A stretch of 64,000 bases of DNA from Prorocentrum cordatum (lineage: Eukaryota; Sar; Dinophyceae; Prorocentrales; Prorocentraceae): contig CAUYUJ010019929.1 in NCBI GenBank assembly GCA_963575745.1, forward strand, positions 69,292-133,291. Direction: 5' to 3'. The position numbers and the translations under genes were made by a program. Of the stretch, positions 23,430 through 33,915 are shown piece after piece (within the stretch, counting starts at the first letter, position 1; every line of letters begins with the position of its first letter). The notes under the pieces are model-generated. The model worked only from the letters and a program-made list of their open reading frames with translations, was not told the DNA's origin and made no database searches.

Positions 23430-23449
23430 CCGCAGCCATTTTGGCTCTG
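23430..23449 (+). promoter_or_regulatory. Spliced-leader relic directly before gene A ATG
   Basis: CCGCAGCCATTTTGGCTC (23430-23447) matches 17 of the 18 corresponding bases of the dinoflagellate spliced leader (CCGTAGCCATTTTGGCTC...). The leader's last bases AAG are replaced by TG, immediately followed by ATG at 23450. Established knowledge: dinoflagellate mRNAs receive this leader by trans-splicing, and genomic leader relics mark genes once copied back from mRNA. It also fixes the start codon of gene A. Confidence 0.75.
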
Positions 23450-26268
23450 ATGGCGGGCGCGCCCGACAGTCGGTCGGGCCGAGCCTCTTCGTCAGCCACA
23501 CAAGAGCAGCTCGATGCGATTGTGAAGAGACATATTAGCTCTTCAGACACGATCTCATACACATCAAAACTCGATGGGCCAGTGGACTCGAAGGTTATCG
23601 TGAGACATTCTGCGCTCATCACCGAGCTCAGGGCAGCGTCTCCCGCGGGGGGCATCAACGAAGTGCCGCTCAAGAGAGCCCTGCAGAACCTCGCGAGCTC
23701 CAAGGAGAGCGAGTGGCACTTGTCGCAGAGCAAGGGCGAATGGGCAGAGCAGATCGGGAACAGCATCAGGGCAATGTTGCGCCACGTGTCCACGGCTCTC
23801 TGCAGGCATCGGCGCTTGAAAACCCGAGCCCGCCCGTCGGAGGTGGTCTAGGACATGGAGGAATGGAGGCCGGCGCTTATGCCATAGACTGCCACAAAAT
23901 GAGGAGGAAGAGAAAGTTAAGAATGAGGAGGGGTAGGAGAGGAGGAGGAGGAGGCGGAGGAGGAGGAGGAGGAGAAGGAGGAGGAGGAGGAGGAGGAGGA
24001 GGAGGAGGAGGGGAGGAGGGAGGAGGAGGAGGAGGCGGAGAAGGAGGAGGAGGAGGAGGATGGAGGATGGAGGATGGAGGATGGATCGAGGATGGATGAG
24101 GCCGAGGAGGAATAGGAGGAGGAGCAGGTGACGTAAACAGCACGAGCCCCGCCCCGCCCGCGCCTTCCCAGGCCAGACAAGATCCCGAAGTGGGCGGAGG
24201 AGTTCAAGGGCGACGACGCGACCACGCTGGACACCGCCTGGCGAACTCACGCACTCCCTGCCACCTCGAATCCCAGGGACCAACGTGAAAATCATCGGAG
24301 AAGAAGAAGGAGGGCGAGGAGGAGGAAGAGGAGGAGGAGGAGGAGGAAGGCGAGGGGGATGATGAGGAGGAGGAGGATGAGGCGGAGGAGCAGGAGGAGG
24401 ATGAGTTGGAGGAGGATGAGGAGGAGGAGGAGGAGGAGGAGAAGGGGTGGGGTCATTCGCTTCCGGCCCCTGGAGAGGACAGCCAGCCCTGCGGCCACCT
24501 GGGCGACGACATCCCACGCAGCCCGATCGCGTCTCCGAAGGTTCTAGCAATCGAAACACGCAGCGCCATCGGAGGCGGCGAGCATCAACGAAGCGTCAAT
24601 GCAGTGTCAACGCTCGCGTTGACGCTGCAGTGACGCTTCGTTGACGCTCGCCGCTGATGATAGAGATGCGTGCTTCGATCATCAACAGGTGCAGGAGGCG
24701 GCCAAGGGGCGCAGCCGCGCCTCGCACCCGCTCCCGAACGACGACGAGGTGCTCGACAAAGACGACACGTACTTCTACGGTGTGGCAGCTGATATGAAGG
24801 TGGGATCTCAACCATATGAAATATGAGGGTGAAAATGGATGATGAGGAGAGGGAGGATGAGAATGAGGAGGAGGAGGAGGAGGAGGAGGAGACTGATGAG
24901 GGAGATGAAGAGGAATAGGAGGAGGACGAGCAGGAGGATAACGAGAACGCGGAAGGGGTGGGAGTATAGGAAGCGCGAAATAAGGATACCTCGATGAGAT
25001 GGAAACGGCTACAGATGATGTGGAACAAGGAAAAGGTGGGAGGTGAGGAGGATGAGGAGGCGAGGAGAAGGTGGAGGAGGAGGAGGAGGAGGGGAAACTG
25101 CCCCTCCTCCTCATCCGCTTCCTCTTCTTCCTGCCCCCCTCTCCTCCTCATCGGCCTCATCCTCCTCATCTTCCTCATCCTTCCTCCTCACCGACTTCAC
25201 TCTCCTCCTCCTCCTCCTCCTCCTCCACCACCACCGCCGCTTATTTTTTTTTTTCATTACAAGGTGGCGTGGAGGCAGAAGCGTGACGGTTCAGATCTTC
25301 GAGAATACTCGAGGGCTGTGACCGAGGAGCTCGAGGACGACAAGACCGTCCGCGTCGCCAAGTTTGGCGGGGCGGCAAAATGGGCAATGCCGAACTCAGT
25401 GATGCTCCCAGAGGCGGCATCAGAGAAGCAAGGGACGGCGACAGTCTGGAGCGGCCAGCTGCACAACGACAGCAGCGCCACGGTCAAGCTCACCTGGGTC
25501 ACGAAGGCTGACAAGAAGTGGCTGGCGCTGTGGGTGATGCGGCCCAAGCTACGTGATCAGCAACAGCTCCAGCTGCTGAGGTACGCGGACGCAGCGGCCG
25601 CGGAGGCGTTCGTCAAGAAGCTCGCGATGGACTTCGCGGCAGGGAAGGTGGACAAGGCAGAGATGGAAGCGCTCAAGAAGTCATGGGTGGAGACCAACGG
25701 CGGTACTAGCGACGGCGCCGTGAGGAAGCGGCCTGCCGCCAATGCCAAGGCAGGTACCAAGGCGAAGGTGCAGACGACTACTGGGGACGATCCTAAGTTC
25801 GAAGAGGAGGACGGCGACGACGGTGAGTCGCCCGCAGATGACGATGGCGAGGGCGATGATGGCCATCACAGGCATTCAGATGAAGATGAAGATGACGACG
25901 CTGGCGGAGTCGGCGCAGAGAACATGGATGATGACCACGATGACGCCGAGACCAGCGTGCGCAAGAGGCCGGCCGCGCAGAAGATCATCGCCGCGAAGCG
26001 CCAGAAGCTGCAGGATGCCATGAAGGGCGACATGTCGTTGGACGAGGGCAAGGACAAGACGTCGGCCAAGGGCGTGGAGCTGAACGCGCAGGAGGCCGCC
26101 GCAGAGGAGGCGCCCCAGGTGCTGCAGCCAGCAGCTGCAGCCAGCAGCGGCAGCAGCGGCAGCCAGGCGGTGCCGCAGGAGGTTGTCGCGGCGGCGGCGG
26201 CGGCTGCTTTCGCGCAGGCGCAGCAGGTGCGCATGTCGCGCGCGGCGGCGCCCGACTTCGATTTGTAA
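23450..26268 (+). CDS. Gene A: five-exon gene, unknown nuclear-type protein (549 aa)
   Basis: Exons 23450-23805, 24172-24284, 24476-24540, 24689-24799 and 25264-26268. All phases agree and the sum is 1650 nt (549 aa plus TAA). Intron 1 is GC-AG, the others GT-AG. The N-terminus (about 1-118) is helical and contains EQLDAIVKRHISSSDT and SEWHLSQSKGEWAEQIGN. Exon 4 ends DTYFYGVAADMK and joins VAWRQKRDGSDLREYSR. The last exon has a compact region (about 250-365, WVTKADKKWLALWV), RKRPAA near 368 and 448, a long acidic stretch (about 393-433) and an Ala/Gln-rich tail ending PDFDL. Basic KRPAA-type motifs and acidic tracts suggest a nuclear or nucleic-acid-associated role; that is inference. I do not recognise the family, though proteins of this design are frequent in dinoflagellates from memory. 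Introns hold (GGA)n repeats and one long palindrome. A spliced-leader relic abuts the ATG. Confidence 0.75.
23930..24115. repeat. (GGA)n tract in intron 1 of gene A
   Basis: Purine trinucleotide repeats fill most of the intron. Similar tracts fill intron 2 (24300-24450), intron 4 (24840-24930 and 25040-25095) and its 3' end as (CTC)n at 25200-25227. Confidence 0.9.
24574..24655. repeat. GTTGAC-core palindrome A, ~40-bp stem
   Basis: Centred on GTCAACGCTCGCGTTGAC. Arms 24574-24613 and 24616-24655 pair over about 40 positions with roughly three mismatches and a GU-type pair. It lies inside intron 3 of gene A. Related palindromes occur at 27301-27370, 37921-37988 and 40450-40500; direct half-sites lie at 31518-31690. 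Confidence 0.85.
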
Positions 26269-26930
26269 TTGCATGTGCGGGCTAAATGTACTTAGCTACA
26301 ACATGTCGGTCGCGCTTGAACCGCAAATGTGTGTTGATCTTAGGCCATCCCCCCGTGCTGGATTCGTTGGCTCGTTGGGTGACCGCGTGGTGCGGCCCGT
26401 AACGTGAATGGTTGTTGCAATCGAGCTCATAGTGAGTTCTGTGTCCCCACAGGTTCCGCTGCCATCCACTCACCCTCCGCCCCCGCATGCACTCTCATTT
26501 CCAATTATCTTCCAGCCTTCTCTTCCTCCTCCTCCTCCGCCTCCTCCTCCTCCTCCTCCGCCTCCTCCTCCTCGTCCTACCCCTCCTCCACCTCCCGCCC
26601 ACGTCTTTCACAGACAGTCGCAGCATCGCTTCGGATGAAGTTGACAAACGCCCGAGATAAGACGTGAGCGGGGGAATGCGTTGCCAGGAAGTTACGACCA
26701 GAACGCCAGGGCCCAGGGGGTGCCGTTCTTTTCAAACACGCTGCCAAGGGAACGGGCGACGCCCTCGGGACCAGGAAAAGGAGAAGCAGGTGGCGGCGTG
26801 GAACAGTTGGAGGAGGATGAAGATGATCGAGGAGGAGGAGGAGGAGGACGACGACGAAGGTCGTATGCTGAAGCAACCAGGGCACCGAGAATTCATCTCA
26901 CATTAAGCAGCCCCCCCCCCCCCCCCAATT
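26269..26930. other. Gene A to gene B intergenic region
   Basis: Contains (CCT)n at 26515-26590. The plus-strand segment about 26681-26800 has coding-like composition (contains GSYDQNARAQGVPFFSNTLP) followed by an AG-rich repeat. It could be an exon of an unmodelled transcript, but I cannot connect it. No terminator or poly(A) signal is evident. Confidence 0.35.
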
Positions 26931-26950
26931 GCGTCCTTGTACTAACGCAG
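26915..26950 (+). promoter_or_regulatory. Putative (trans-)splice acceptor for gene B
   Basis: A C-run, then TACTAAC (26939-26945, the classical branch-point consensus), then GCAG at 26947-26950, five bases before ATG 26956. This is exactly what a spliced-leader trans-splice acceptor should look like. A cis-intron acceptor is the alternative. Confidence 0.5.
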
Positions 26951-26955
26951 GCATT

Positions 26956-29900
26956 ATGCCCAAGCGACAGTCTAAGAAGCCATCGGCTCAGACGAGCCCT
27001 CCCGATTCCGACATTCGGTGGGGCGCAGTTCCGAAGAACTGGACGTCTACTTCCCTGGGGCGCCAATTACTTTCCTTGGGGCCAGCCATGGCCGATGCTG
27101 TGACGCAGCCATTACTGGAGCATCTACCAGAGGGGCCTGAACGCGCTGGCGCGGTCCGCATCGCGAGGGAGAGGCAATCGGCGGAGGCATAGGGGGGGGG
27201 GGGGGGGGGGGCGAACGCCTTGCCGAAGATGAGCTGGAACACGCCATAGTTGCGTGCTCCTGCGGGGTGGCCCACGATCACCACCAATGCAACGATACCG
27301 AACTGCCGACGGACCGTTAACGATCTGTCAACGCTAGCGTTGACGGATCGTTGACGGTTCGTTGACAGTTGGTTCGCTATGGTTGTGATCGTGCGTGGCT
27401 AAGAGACAAGTAGAGGAATCGCAGATGTGGCACGCTCGGAGACAACTCAACCGTGAGATCTGTTCGAACAAGGGGGTTAGAGAGCTTATGCGGGGGTGCT
27501 CTGCGCTCAGGCAGCTGGCAGCGCTGACACGGTGATGGAGCAGATCTTCGCCCCCGTGATTTCTGTCGATGACGACACCGTTCCGCCAGAGCAGCCCGAC
27601 CCAGCAGAGCAGCTGCAGCCATTGCCATCATCAGATCAGCAGTCGGACCCGAGCGGGCCGATGGAGGTGGATCTGGGCGCCCCTGGGGATCCCAGCGGCG
27701 TGGCGGGGAGCGGCACCACTGAGCCTGAGGACCGAGGGTCGAACCAACCAACACGCGTTCGGACCGAGGAAGGTTGAATGAGGACGACGATGGAGGGTGC
27801 AATGAGGTGGTGCGAGAACGGCAGACTGGGACGGGGTGGTGACGCGAGGGTGGAGGAACGGGATGAAGAGGTGGATGAAAGGAGCGGTGACGAGCAGCAG
27901 TATGATCAGGAGGAGAAGGAGAGGAAGCAGGAGGAGGAGGAGGGGGATGACCTTACACCGAGGATTGATCCCCCTCCTCCTCCTCCGCCTCCTCCTCCTC
28001 CTCCTCATCCTCCTCCTCATCATCATCATCAGCATCATCAACATCATCCTCTGCCTACCCTCCTCCTGCTCCTCCTATTCATCCTCCCCCTCGGCCTCTT
28101 CCCCCTCCCCAACTTCACTCGTCATGTCTCCTCCTCTTTCACTTCCCCCTCCTCCTCCTGAAACCCTACAGCCAGAGGACTCGGCCACGTCGACGCCTGG
28201 CTGGGTGAATGAACTCCAGGCGGGGGCTGCTGCTGCTGCTGCCACTCCAGCGGGATGCAACCGCGACGAGGAGGAGACCCCGTACTGGAGCCCGCCGAAG
28301 ATGAACGAGATCGAGGACAGCAATCGGCGTCGTCGGCGCCCCTCGTCGTCGATCCCGTCTCCATGAAGACGAGGAGGAGGAGGCGGAGGATGAGGATGTG
28401 AGGAGGAGGCGGAGGATGCTGATGAGGCGGAGGAGGAGGTGGAGGACGCGACGGATGAAGGGGGCGAGGGTGAGACTAAGGAGGAGGCGGAGGAGGAGGA
28501 GGAGGAGGCGGAGGAGCAGCAGTAGCAGGATGAGGAGGAGGGGGGGGGGGGGGGGATGGGGGGAGGAGGAGGATGAGAGGGTAGAGAGGAGAGTGGGAGG
28601 AGGACTAGGTGGAGGACGAGAGATCGGCGTTCTCGTCCCACCCTATCGGTTCACAATCAGTCTCGTCGTCGTTGCTTCCGAGAGGAGGTCGCCGCGCCAT
28701 CCTGGCAGCCATCGGACAGCGACGACGCCGCGCTGTCGACGATCGCTGGCAGCCCCTCGACGCTGAGAGGTGAGAAACGCATGTTCGCTGCCAGCAGTGG
28801 CAGCAGCGGCGGCAGGGGCGGCAGAGCTGGCGCACGCAGCGCGGCGGCGGCATCGGCAGCGGCACCGCTGCATCAGGCAGCGGCGGCGGCAGCGGATGCC
28901 CCCCCGCGAAAGCGGCCGCGGGTGCTGGCGCGGGCGGGGTCCGAGCCCATCTTCGGCACCACGCAGCCCGAGTGCCCCGAGACGCCGATCAAGACCACGA
29001 GGCGATCGGGCTCGTCCGAACCCACGGGGGTTATGAGTGGTATATGCAGCCTAGGCGTTACCCTGGTTGTACTCTACATCCTAACTCACTACTGTACCGT
29101 GATGAATACTATTGTCTGCGTCACTTCCTCATCCTCCACATCCTCTCCACTTCACCCCACCCGAGCCACGCTCAGTCATTCTGAATGTTCGCAGCTGTCA
29201 CCCCTTTTCCAGATCAAGAAAAACAGCGTACCTGTTGGGAACCCGTGGCCTTCGGAAGGCCGGCCCCCTGGATCCTGCGATCAATTCCTCCTCATCCAGT
29301 CCGTTTGGGTGCACCCATTTTGGGAGTCTCCTTGTCGACCCGCAGGCCCAAGGAGGAGTACGTCAACCAGGCCAAATTGATCGAGGATTCGATCCGCTCG
29401 GCCCCCGATATGCCAGACGAGCTGGATATCCTTGGTCAGTTCGAGGGCCTCCTGACCAGCCAGCCGCTCGCTCAGTTCCGACAGTGGGCCGAGGTGACCG
29501 AGCCGCCCAGCAAGGAGACGCCTCCAGAGGTTCCGACCTTGGGCGATGACGGCACCCCCCTGACTGAGAAGGACAAAAAGGAGCTCGAGTTCTGGATGAA
29601 GGCGGCTGCGTCAAACTTTGAGTTTGCTGCCAGGGGAGCCGCAGGGAACCCCGCGGCTGGCAGGTGGCAGCGAGCGCCCGATGCCAGTGAGCAACTACAG
29701 GGCAGGTACGAGAAGGCGACTGCAGGCCTCAAAGGGAAGGCGCTGTGGGCCAAACAGAAGGAGTTCAAGCAGACTTGGCTGCAGGAAGAGTACGAGAAGC
29801 ACATGAAGAAGAGCTCCAAGACGGTACGTACGAGGAAAACATGGGCAAAAAAATGCGAATACTTGTCCATCGCACGGATGGCATGGAAAGAAGGTGGAGG

Positions 29901-31297
29901 GAAGGCCGGATGGCTCGCAGCGTCCAAGAGGATGACCAAATGCATAGCGATGGGACCACCGTTCCTGAAGTACGACGGGTGGTCGGAATCGCTCAAAGGA
30001 TTGTTCGTGGAGGAGGAGTACAGCGAGGAGTTCGACGAGACGTGGACCCAGCACGAGGAGTGGATGACCAAGATGACGCCCGAGGAGACGGTGGCAGCTG
30101 GCACGGGCGCCCTGCCTGCGCCCGCAGCCGCGGCAAGCGCCCTGCCTGCGCCAGTAGCCGTCCTGCCTGCACCCGCAGCCGCGGCGGTTACCCCCGCGCG
30201 TGAGACGCCAGCGCCGCGCGCTGCCACCATCGGCAGCTCTGCCGCCAGCAGCGGCTCTGGCGCCAGCGGCAGCTCTGGCGCGGCTGGCGCAGCGGCGGTG
30301 GCAGCACGCCAGCCCACAGCGGCCGACAAGGGCATCGAGCGGAGCAAGCCCGAGAGCAGCGGTGATTCGGATCGTATCGAGGCTGGCGCTGGTGGTGGAG
30401 AGCCAAGTGAGCAGCCCAAAGTTGACCCCAATGAGCCCGACGATAAGAAGAAGGGAACTGGCAAGGGCAAGTGTGCTGGCGGCAAATGCTCTCGGGGCAA
30501 GAACAAGAACGGCAACGCCGAGACTCCGCAGCAGAAGAAGACCACGAACAGCATCCCGACCGACTTGCTGAAGGACGCGAAGGCCAGCATCGCGAAATAC
30601 GGCCTGGCGATGATTGCAGCCCACACGACGATGAACAACATCACGAGTGGGAAGGCAGCGTGGGAGTTCGTGAAGGAGGAGCCTTCCCGCTACGCCAAGC
30701 TGCAGAAGGTTACCTAGGGCACGCGCCAGCCCATCTGCAATCATTAACCAAATCCTGCCTTCCTCGATCTCATCCTCGCCCCTCCCTTTACCGATCACAC
30801 CCCCCATCCTCGTGGTCATCCTGCCCAAATAAAATGGAGGGGGTGCTAGATGAACGCCTCTAGAGTTTGGAGACCCAGGGCCATCCGTCCAAGATTGCGG
30901 GAGGACAGACAAACTAAGCAAACAACGGACTGATGTGGTATGGGGGGACACTGGAACGGTGACCCATGCAACGACGGAATGGTGGTGCTAGAGAGCAGGG
31001 GGGCGTGTGATGGGGGTATCGAAGTCCTCGAACCCCCTTGTTAGGAGGTGTGGGATTGTGTGGGAGTGGCTTATACCCTCAAAGGCTATGAACAGCCGGT
31101 CGACTGAGGTCCAGAAGGTTGATGGCCTCGACAAGGTGTTGACAAGCAAGCTGCCTGACGCCAAGAGAGTCCTGGGCGAATCCAAGTTCAACGCAGCGCT
31201 GGTGGCGGCATGCGGCCTCAAGCACGCTATTGAGACACTGGCCAAGGAGGATAAGATTCTCAACAGGGAGGTGCAGGCTCGCGAGGATGCCGACTGA
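26956..31297 (+). CDS. Gene B: multi-exon gene, unknown protein
   Basis: Exon 1 is 26956-27186 (MPKRQSKKPSAQ..., 77 aa) with a GC donor (GAG|GCATAG). It joins in phase 0 to 27511-27772 (acidic, contains EQIFAPVISVDDDTVPPEQP). Further coding stretches lie at about 28171-28360 (PEDSATSTPGWVNELQ), about 28690-29045 (Ala/Gly-rich with the NLS-like PPRKRPRV and GSEPIFGTTQPECPETP) and about 29212-30708. The last of these is helical and charged (KWAKKCEYL-like segment; EEEYSEEFDETWTQHEEW; then an Ala/Pro linker and a Lys-rich KGTGKGKCAGGKCSRGKNKN). Its end AAG|GTTACC (30708) joins in phase 0 to 31085-31297 (SKLPDAKRVLGESKFNAALV...). The middle junctions are not resolved. Function is unknown; basic motifs suggest nuclear or RNA binding. 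AATAAA occurs at 30828, in the proposed last intron. Confidence 0.55.
27301..27370. repeat. GTTGAC-core palindrome B, ~34-bp stem
   Basis: Centre GTCAACGCTAGCGTTGAC (27327-27344); arms 27301-27334 and 27337-27370 pair over 34 positions with one clear mismatch and a few GT pairs. It sits in intron 1 of gene B. Confidence 0.85.
27963..28060. repeat. (CCT)n/(CAT)n in gene B intron
   Basis: Pyrimidine trinucleotide repeats. The next intron (28365-28610) is likewise filled with (GGA)n and a G-run at 28541-28555. Confidence 0.9.
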
Positions 31298-31299
31298 GA

Positions 31300-31517
31300 T
31301 AGACTGATCGCGCCATGATGGTGCCACGCGTGTCGTCACGCTGGATAATTTTGTTATGCGGGATGCCCGTGGTGCTACATATGAGAGGCCCACTTGGGCC
31401 AAGAAGGGGCATGGGGGGCTTGAAACTCGAGGGGAATGGCGACGGCACCACTTTTTTAATACATCAACAACACAACCAAGATTCCGGTTAAAATATCAAA
31501 GAAATCAACCCTGTGGT
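31300..31517. other. Intergenic, no supported feature
   Basis: Short unique DNA downstream of gene B with no convincing ORF. Confidence 0.5.
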
Positions 31518-31690
31518 ACCGTTGACGGACCGTTGACACCTGGACCGTTGACGAACCGTTGACGGTTCGTTGACACCTGCGAAAATGTGAGGATGTATCA
31601 GGCGAAACCCAGGGTTGACCGTTGACACCTGGCAACCGTCAATGCGTTGACGAACCGTTGACGAACCGTTGACGAACCGTTGACGGCTTG
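31518..31690. repeat. CCGTTGACGAA direct-repeat cluster
   Basis: About ten copies of CGTTGAC in the contexts CCGTTGACGAA, CCGTTGACACCTGG and GGTTCGTTGACACCTG. The same half-site as in the palindromes is here mainly in direct orientation, with one inverted pair at CCGTCAATGCGTTGACG (about 31636). Confidence 0.85.
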
Positions 31691-31824
31691 GGACGGAGCC
31701 AAGTCGCCAAATCCATCGCGTTTCGGCCCCCCGAACAGAAAATACAGCGGTTTCCAGTCGAACCTACGTGTTTACGCCATCGATTGTGAAAATCTAGGTC
31801 CCTGGGGACATGTGAGCGCATAGT

Positions 31825-32808
31825 CCCACCAGTCCGTTGGGCGTGAGTGGTTTAGAGTGCTCTCTCTGTCCTCAACCCCCCAACCCCCCTTCTTCCCATT
31901 CGGGGAGGGGTTTACCCCTCCCCCTACCCCCTCCTCCTGGGCCTGGAGAGGGAGTTCCGCGGGTCGTTGGAGGGGTCTTTTTCGACTCCTGGGAGGGCCA
32001 AAATACGACGACCCCCACGAGGATTCTGGCCCCGACGGGGGGGCGCTAACAAAAACCCTCTCCTCTTCTGTGAAGCCAAAATCATTGATTTTACAACGGT
32101 TTCGGCCCCATTTTGGCCTTCTGAGGGGGCAGCGCTCCTCTTCCTTGTTTTCAAAATCATTGAGTTTACGAAGGTTGTGGGTTCATTTTGTCTTTTTCAG
32201 GGGGTAGCGCTCATTTGCGCTTCTGAGGAGGTCGCAGGAGGCACCCAAGAGGCCCCAAGATGCCCCCAGGAGGCTCCCAAGAGGCTTCCAAGACGCTTCC
32301 AAGAGGCCCCCAGAGGCTCCCAACAGGCCCCCAAGAGGCCCCCACGAGGCCCCCAGAGCCCCCAAGAGGCTCCCAAGAGGCCGCCAAGAGTCCCCCAAGA
32401 GGCCCCACGAGGCCCCCAAGAGGGCCCCAAGAGGCCCCACGAGGAGCCCGAACGACTCACACCAGGACGAGGGGCCCGAACGACTCACACCACGAATGGC
32501 CCGAACGACTCACACCACAAGGAGGGGCCCGAACGACTCACACCAGGACGAGCCGCCCGAACGACTCACACCATGAGGAGCCCGAACGACTCACACCACG
32601 ACGCGGGCCTCGAACGACTCACACCACGAGGAGCCCGAACGAGTCACACCAGGAGGACGGGCAGCGCTCATACAAGCCCCCCACGATGGCCCCCAGAGGT
32701 CCACCAGATGGCCCCTAGAGTTCCCCATATGGCCCACAAGAGGTCCCCAGGAGGCACCACGAGGCCTCATGTTTCGCAAGAGTTGCTGTTTTGAGATGGG
32801 CTGGTGGG
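31825..32808 (+). mobile_element. CCCACCAG inverted-repeat element, copy 2 (984 bp)
   Basis: Ends CCCACCAGTCC (31825-31835) and GGGCTGGTGGG (32798-32808). Highly similar to 22005-23009 throughout, with small indels in the two internal minisatellites. Flanking DNA on the left differs completely from copy 1, so this is a dispersed element and not part of a larger local duplication. Confidence 0.8.
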
Positions 32809-32845
32809 GATACGCGAAGCGTGAAGAATTTCCCAGGATTCTACA

Positions 32846-33013
32846 ATGCACCGCGTGGCAATGCTGTGCACTTTGCTTGGGCGCGCTCCGTGCTGCGTGC
32901 CCGCCGCTTCTCTGCTGCAGGACGTGGTGGCTCGCGACTGTCAGCGCCGCGAGTTTGATTACAGGCTCGGTCGGCCACCAGCCATTGACAACGCTGGCGC
33001 TGCCCAGCAATAA
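32846..33013 (+). CDS. Small ORF (55 aa), unknown
   Basis: ATG 32846 to TAA 33011-33013. The product contains SLLQDVVARDCQRREFDYRL and has balanced, protein-like composition, unlike the other frames here. It could be a 5' exon of gene C or a free-standing small gene. No family is recognised. Confidence 0.3.
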   Translation: MHRVAMLCTLLGRAPCCVPAASLLQDVVARDCQRREFDYRLGRPPAIDNAGAAQQ

Positions 33014-33149
33014 CCGCGCGCGGTCAGAACCCTTGGCATCATCACCATGACCCCCCCTGCCCTGGACCAGTGCTGTTCACGCAGGCGCGAGACGAATGGT
33101 GAGACGACAAGGTTTCTGACCGACGTTGGTGCATACGCATCGCCGATGC

Positions 33150-33154
33150 TGCAG

Positions 33155-33210
<56 letters not shown>

Positions 33211-33227
33211 TCTCTCTCTCTCTATAC
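33150..33227. repeat. (CT)n microsatellite
   Basis: About 70 bp of CT dinucleotides with two interruptions. Confidence 0.95.
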
Positions 33228-33915
33228 CTCACATGTGCGCGTTACTTCCACAGTGGCGAGCGTTGTGCTATACTGTGCTTGCATCACTCATACTGCTCAC
33301 TTCGCACGTTCGACTCCCAAGTCTCTCATTCACTCTGCTCCCTTACTATCCATCCTCCTCCTCCACCACCTCCTCCTTTTTGCTACAAGAGGTATGCCGC
33401 CATGGTCACAACACAGCAGTCCAAACAATTCATGTACACATGTTTTTCGTGGATCAGCATACGATGAGTCGGACAACTCACGCTATGCACACATGTGGTT
33501 GTCCTCGCCCTCGTCTCCTCCACATCTCGATGACGTGCCTGGTTCCTGCATCCAGCAATGCGACGCAGTGCCGCGATCGGCCTGTCCGACCTGGTTTAAG
33601 CGGAGGGGTGACTGCGAGCGCGTGGCTGTCAGGCAAGTAGTGCCAGCTTTCACGACGCATCATGCCCGACCCAGAGTCTGTGCCAGATATGATGGGTGGG
33701 CCACGTCGGGGTATGGTTTGTTCAGGCGAGTAGTGAACAGCTGGATAGTTTAATTTCCAGGCCCACCCCCCGTACCCAGTAAACAGATCGGCCACCCCAT
33801 GATCAGGATATGTTAATGCAAGGTCTCATTCAATCCCTCCTGCATCAATGCACAGCCGTGACAAGTCAAAGCTGCGGTTCGGCGCGCCACTGCCCCCTAG
33901 CCCATCTGGGCCGGG
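33228..33915. other. Region upstream of gene C
   Basis: A 172-codon plus-strand frame (33235-33753) is open but its first half is derived from pyrimidine-rich DNA. No domain is seen and it is not called as a gene. Confidence 0.4.
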
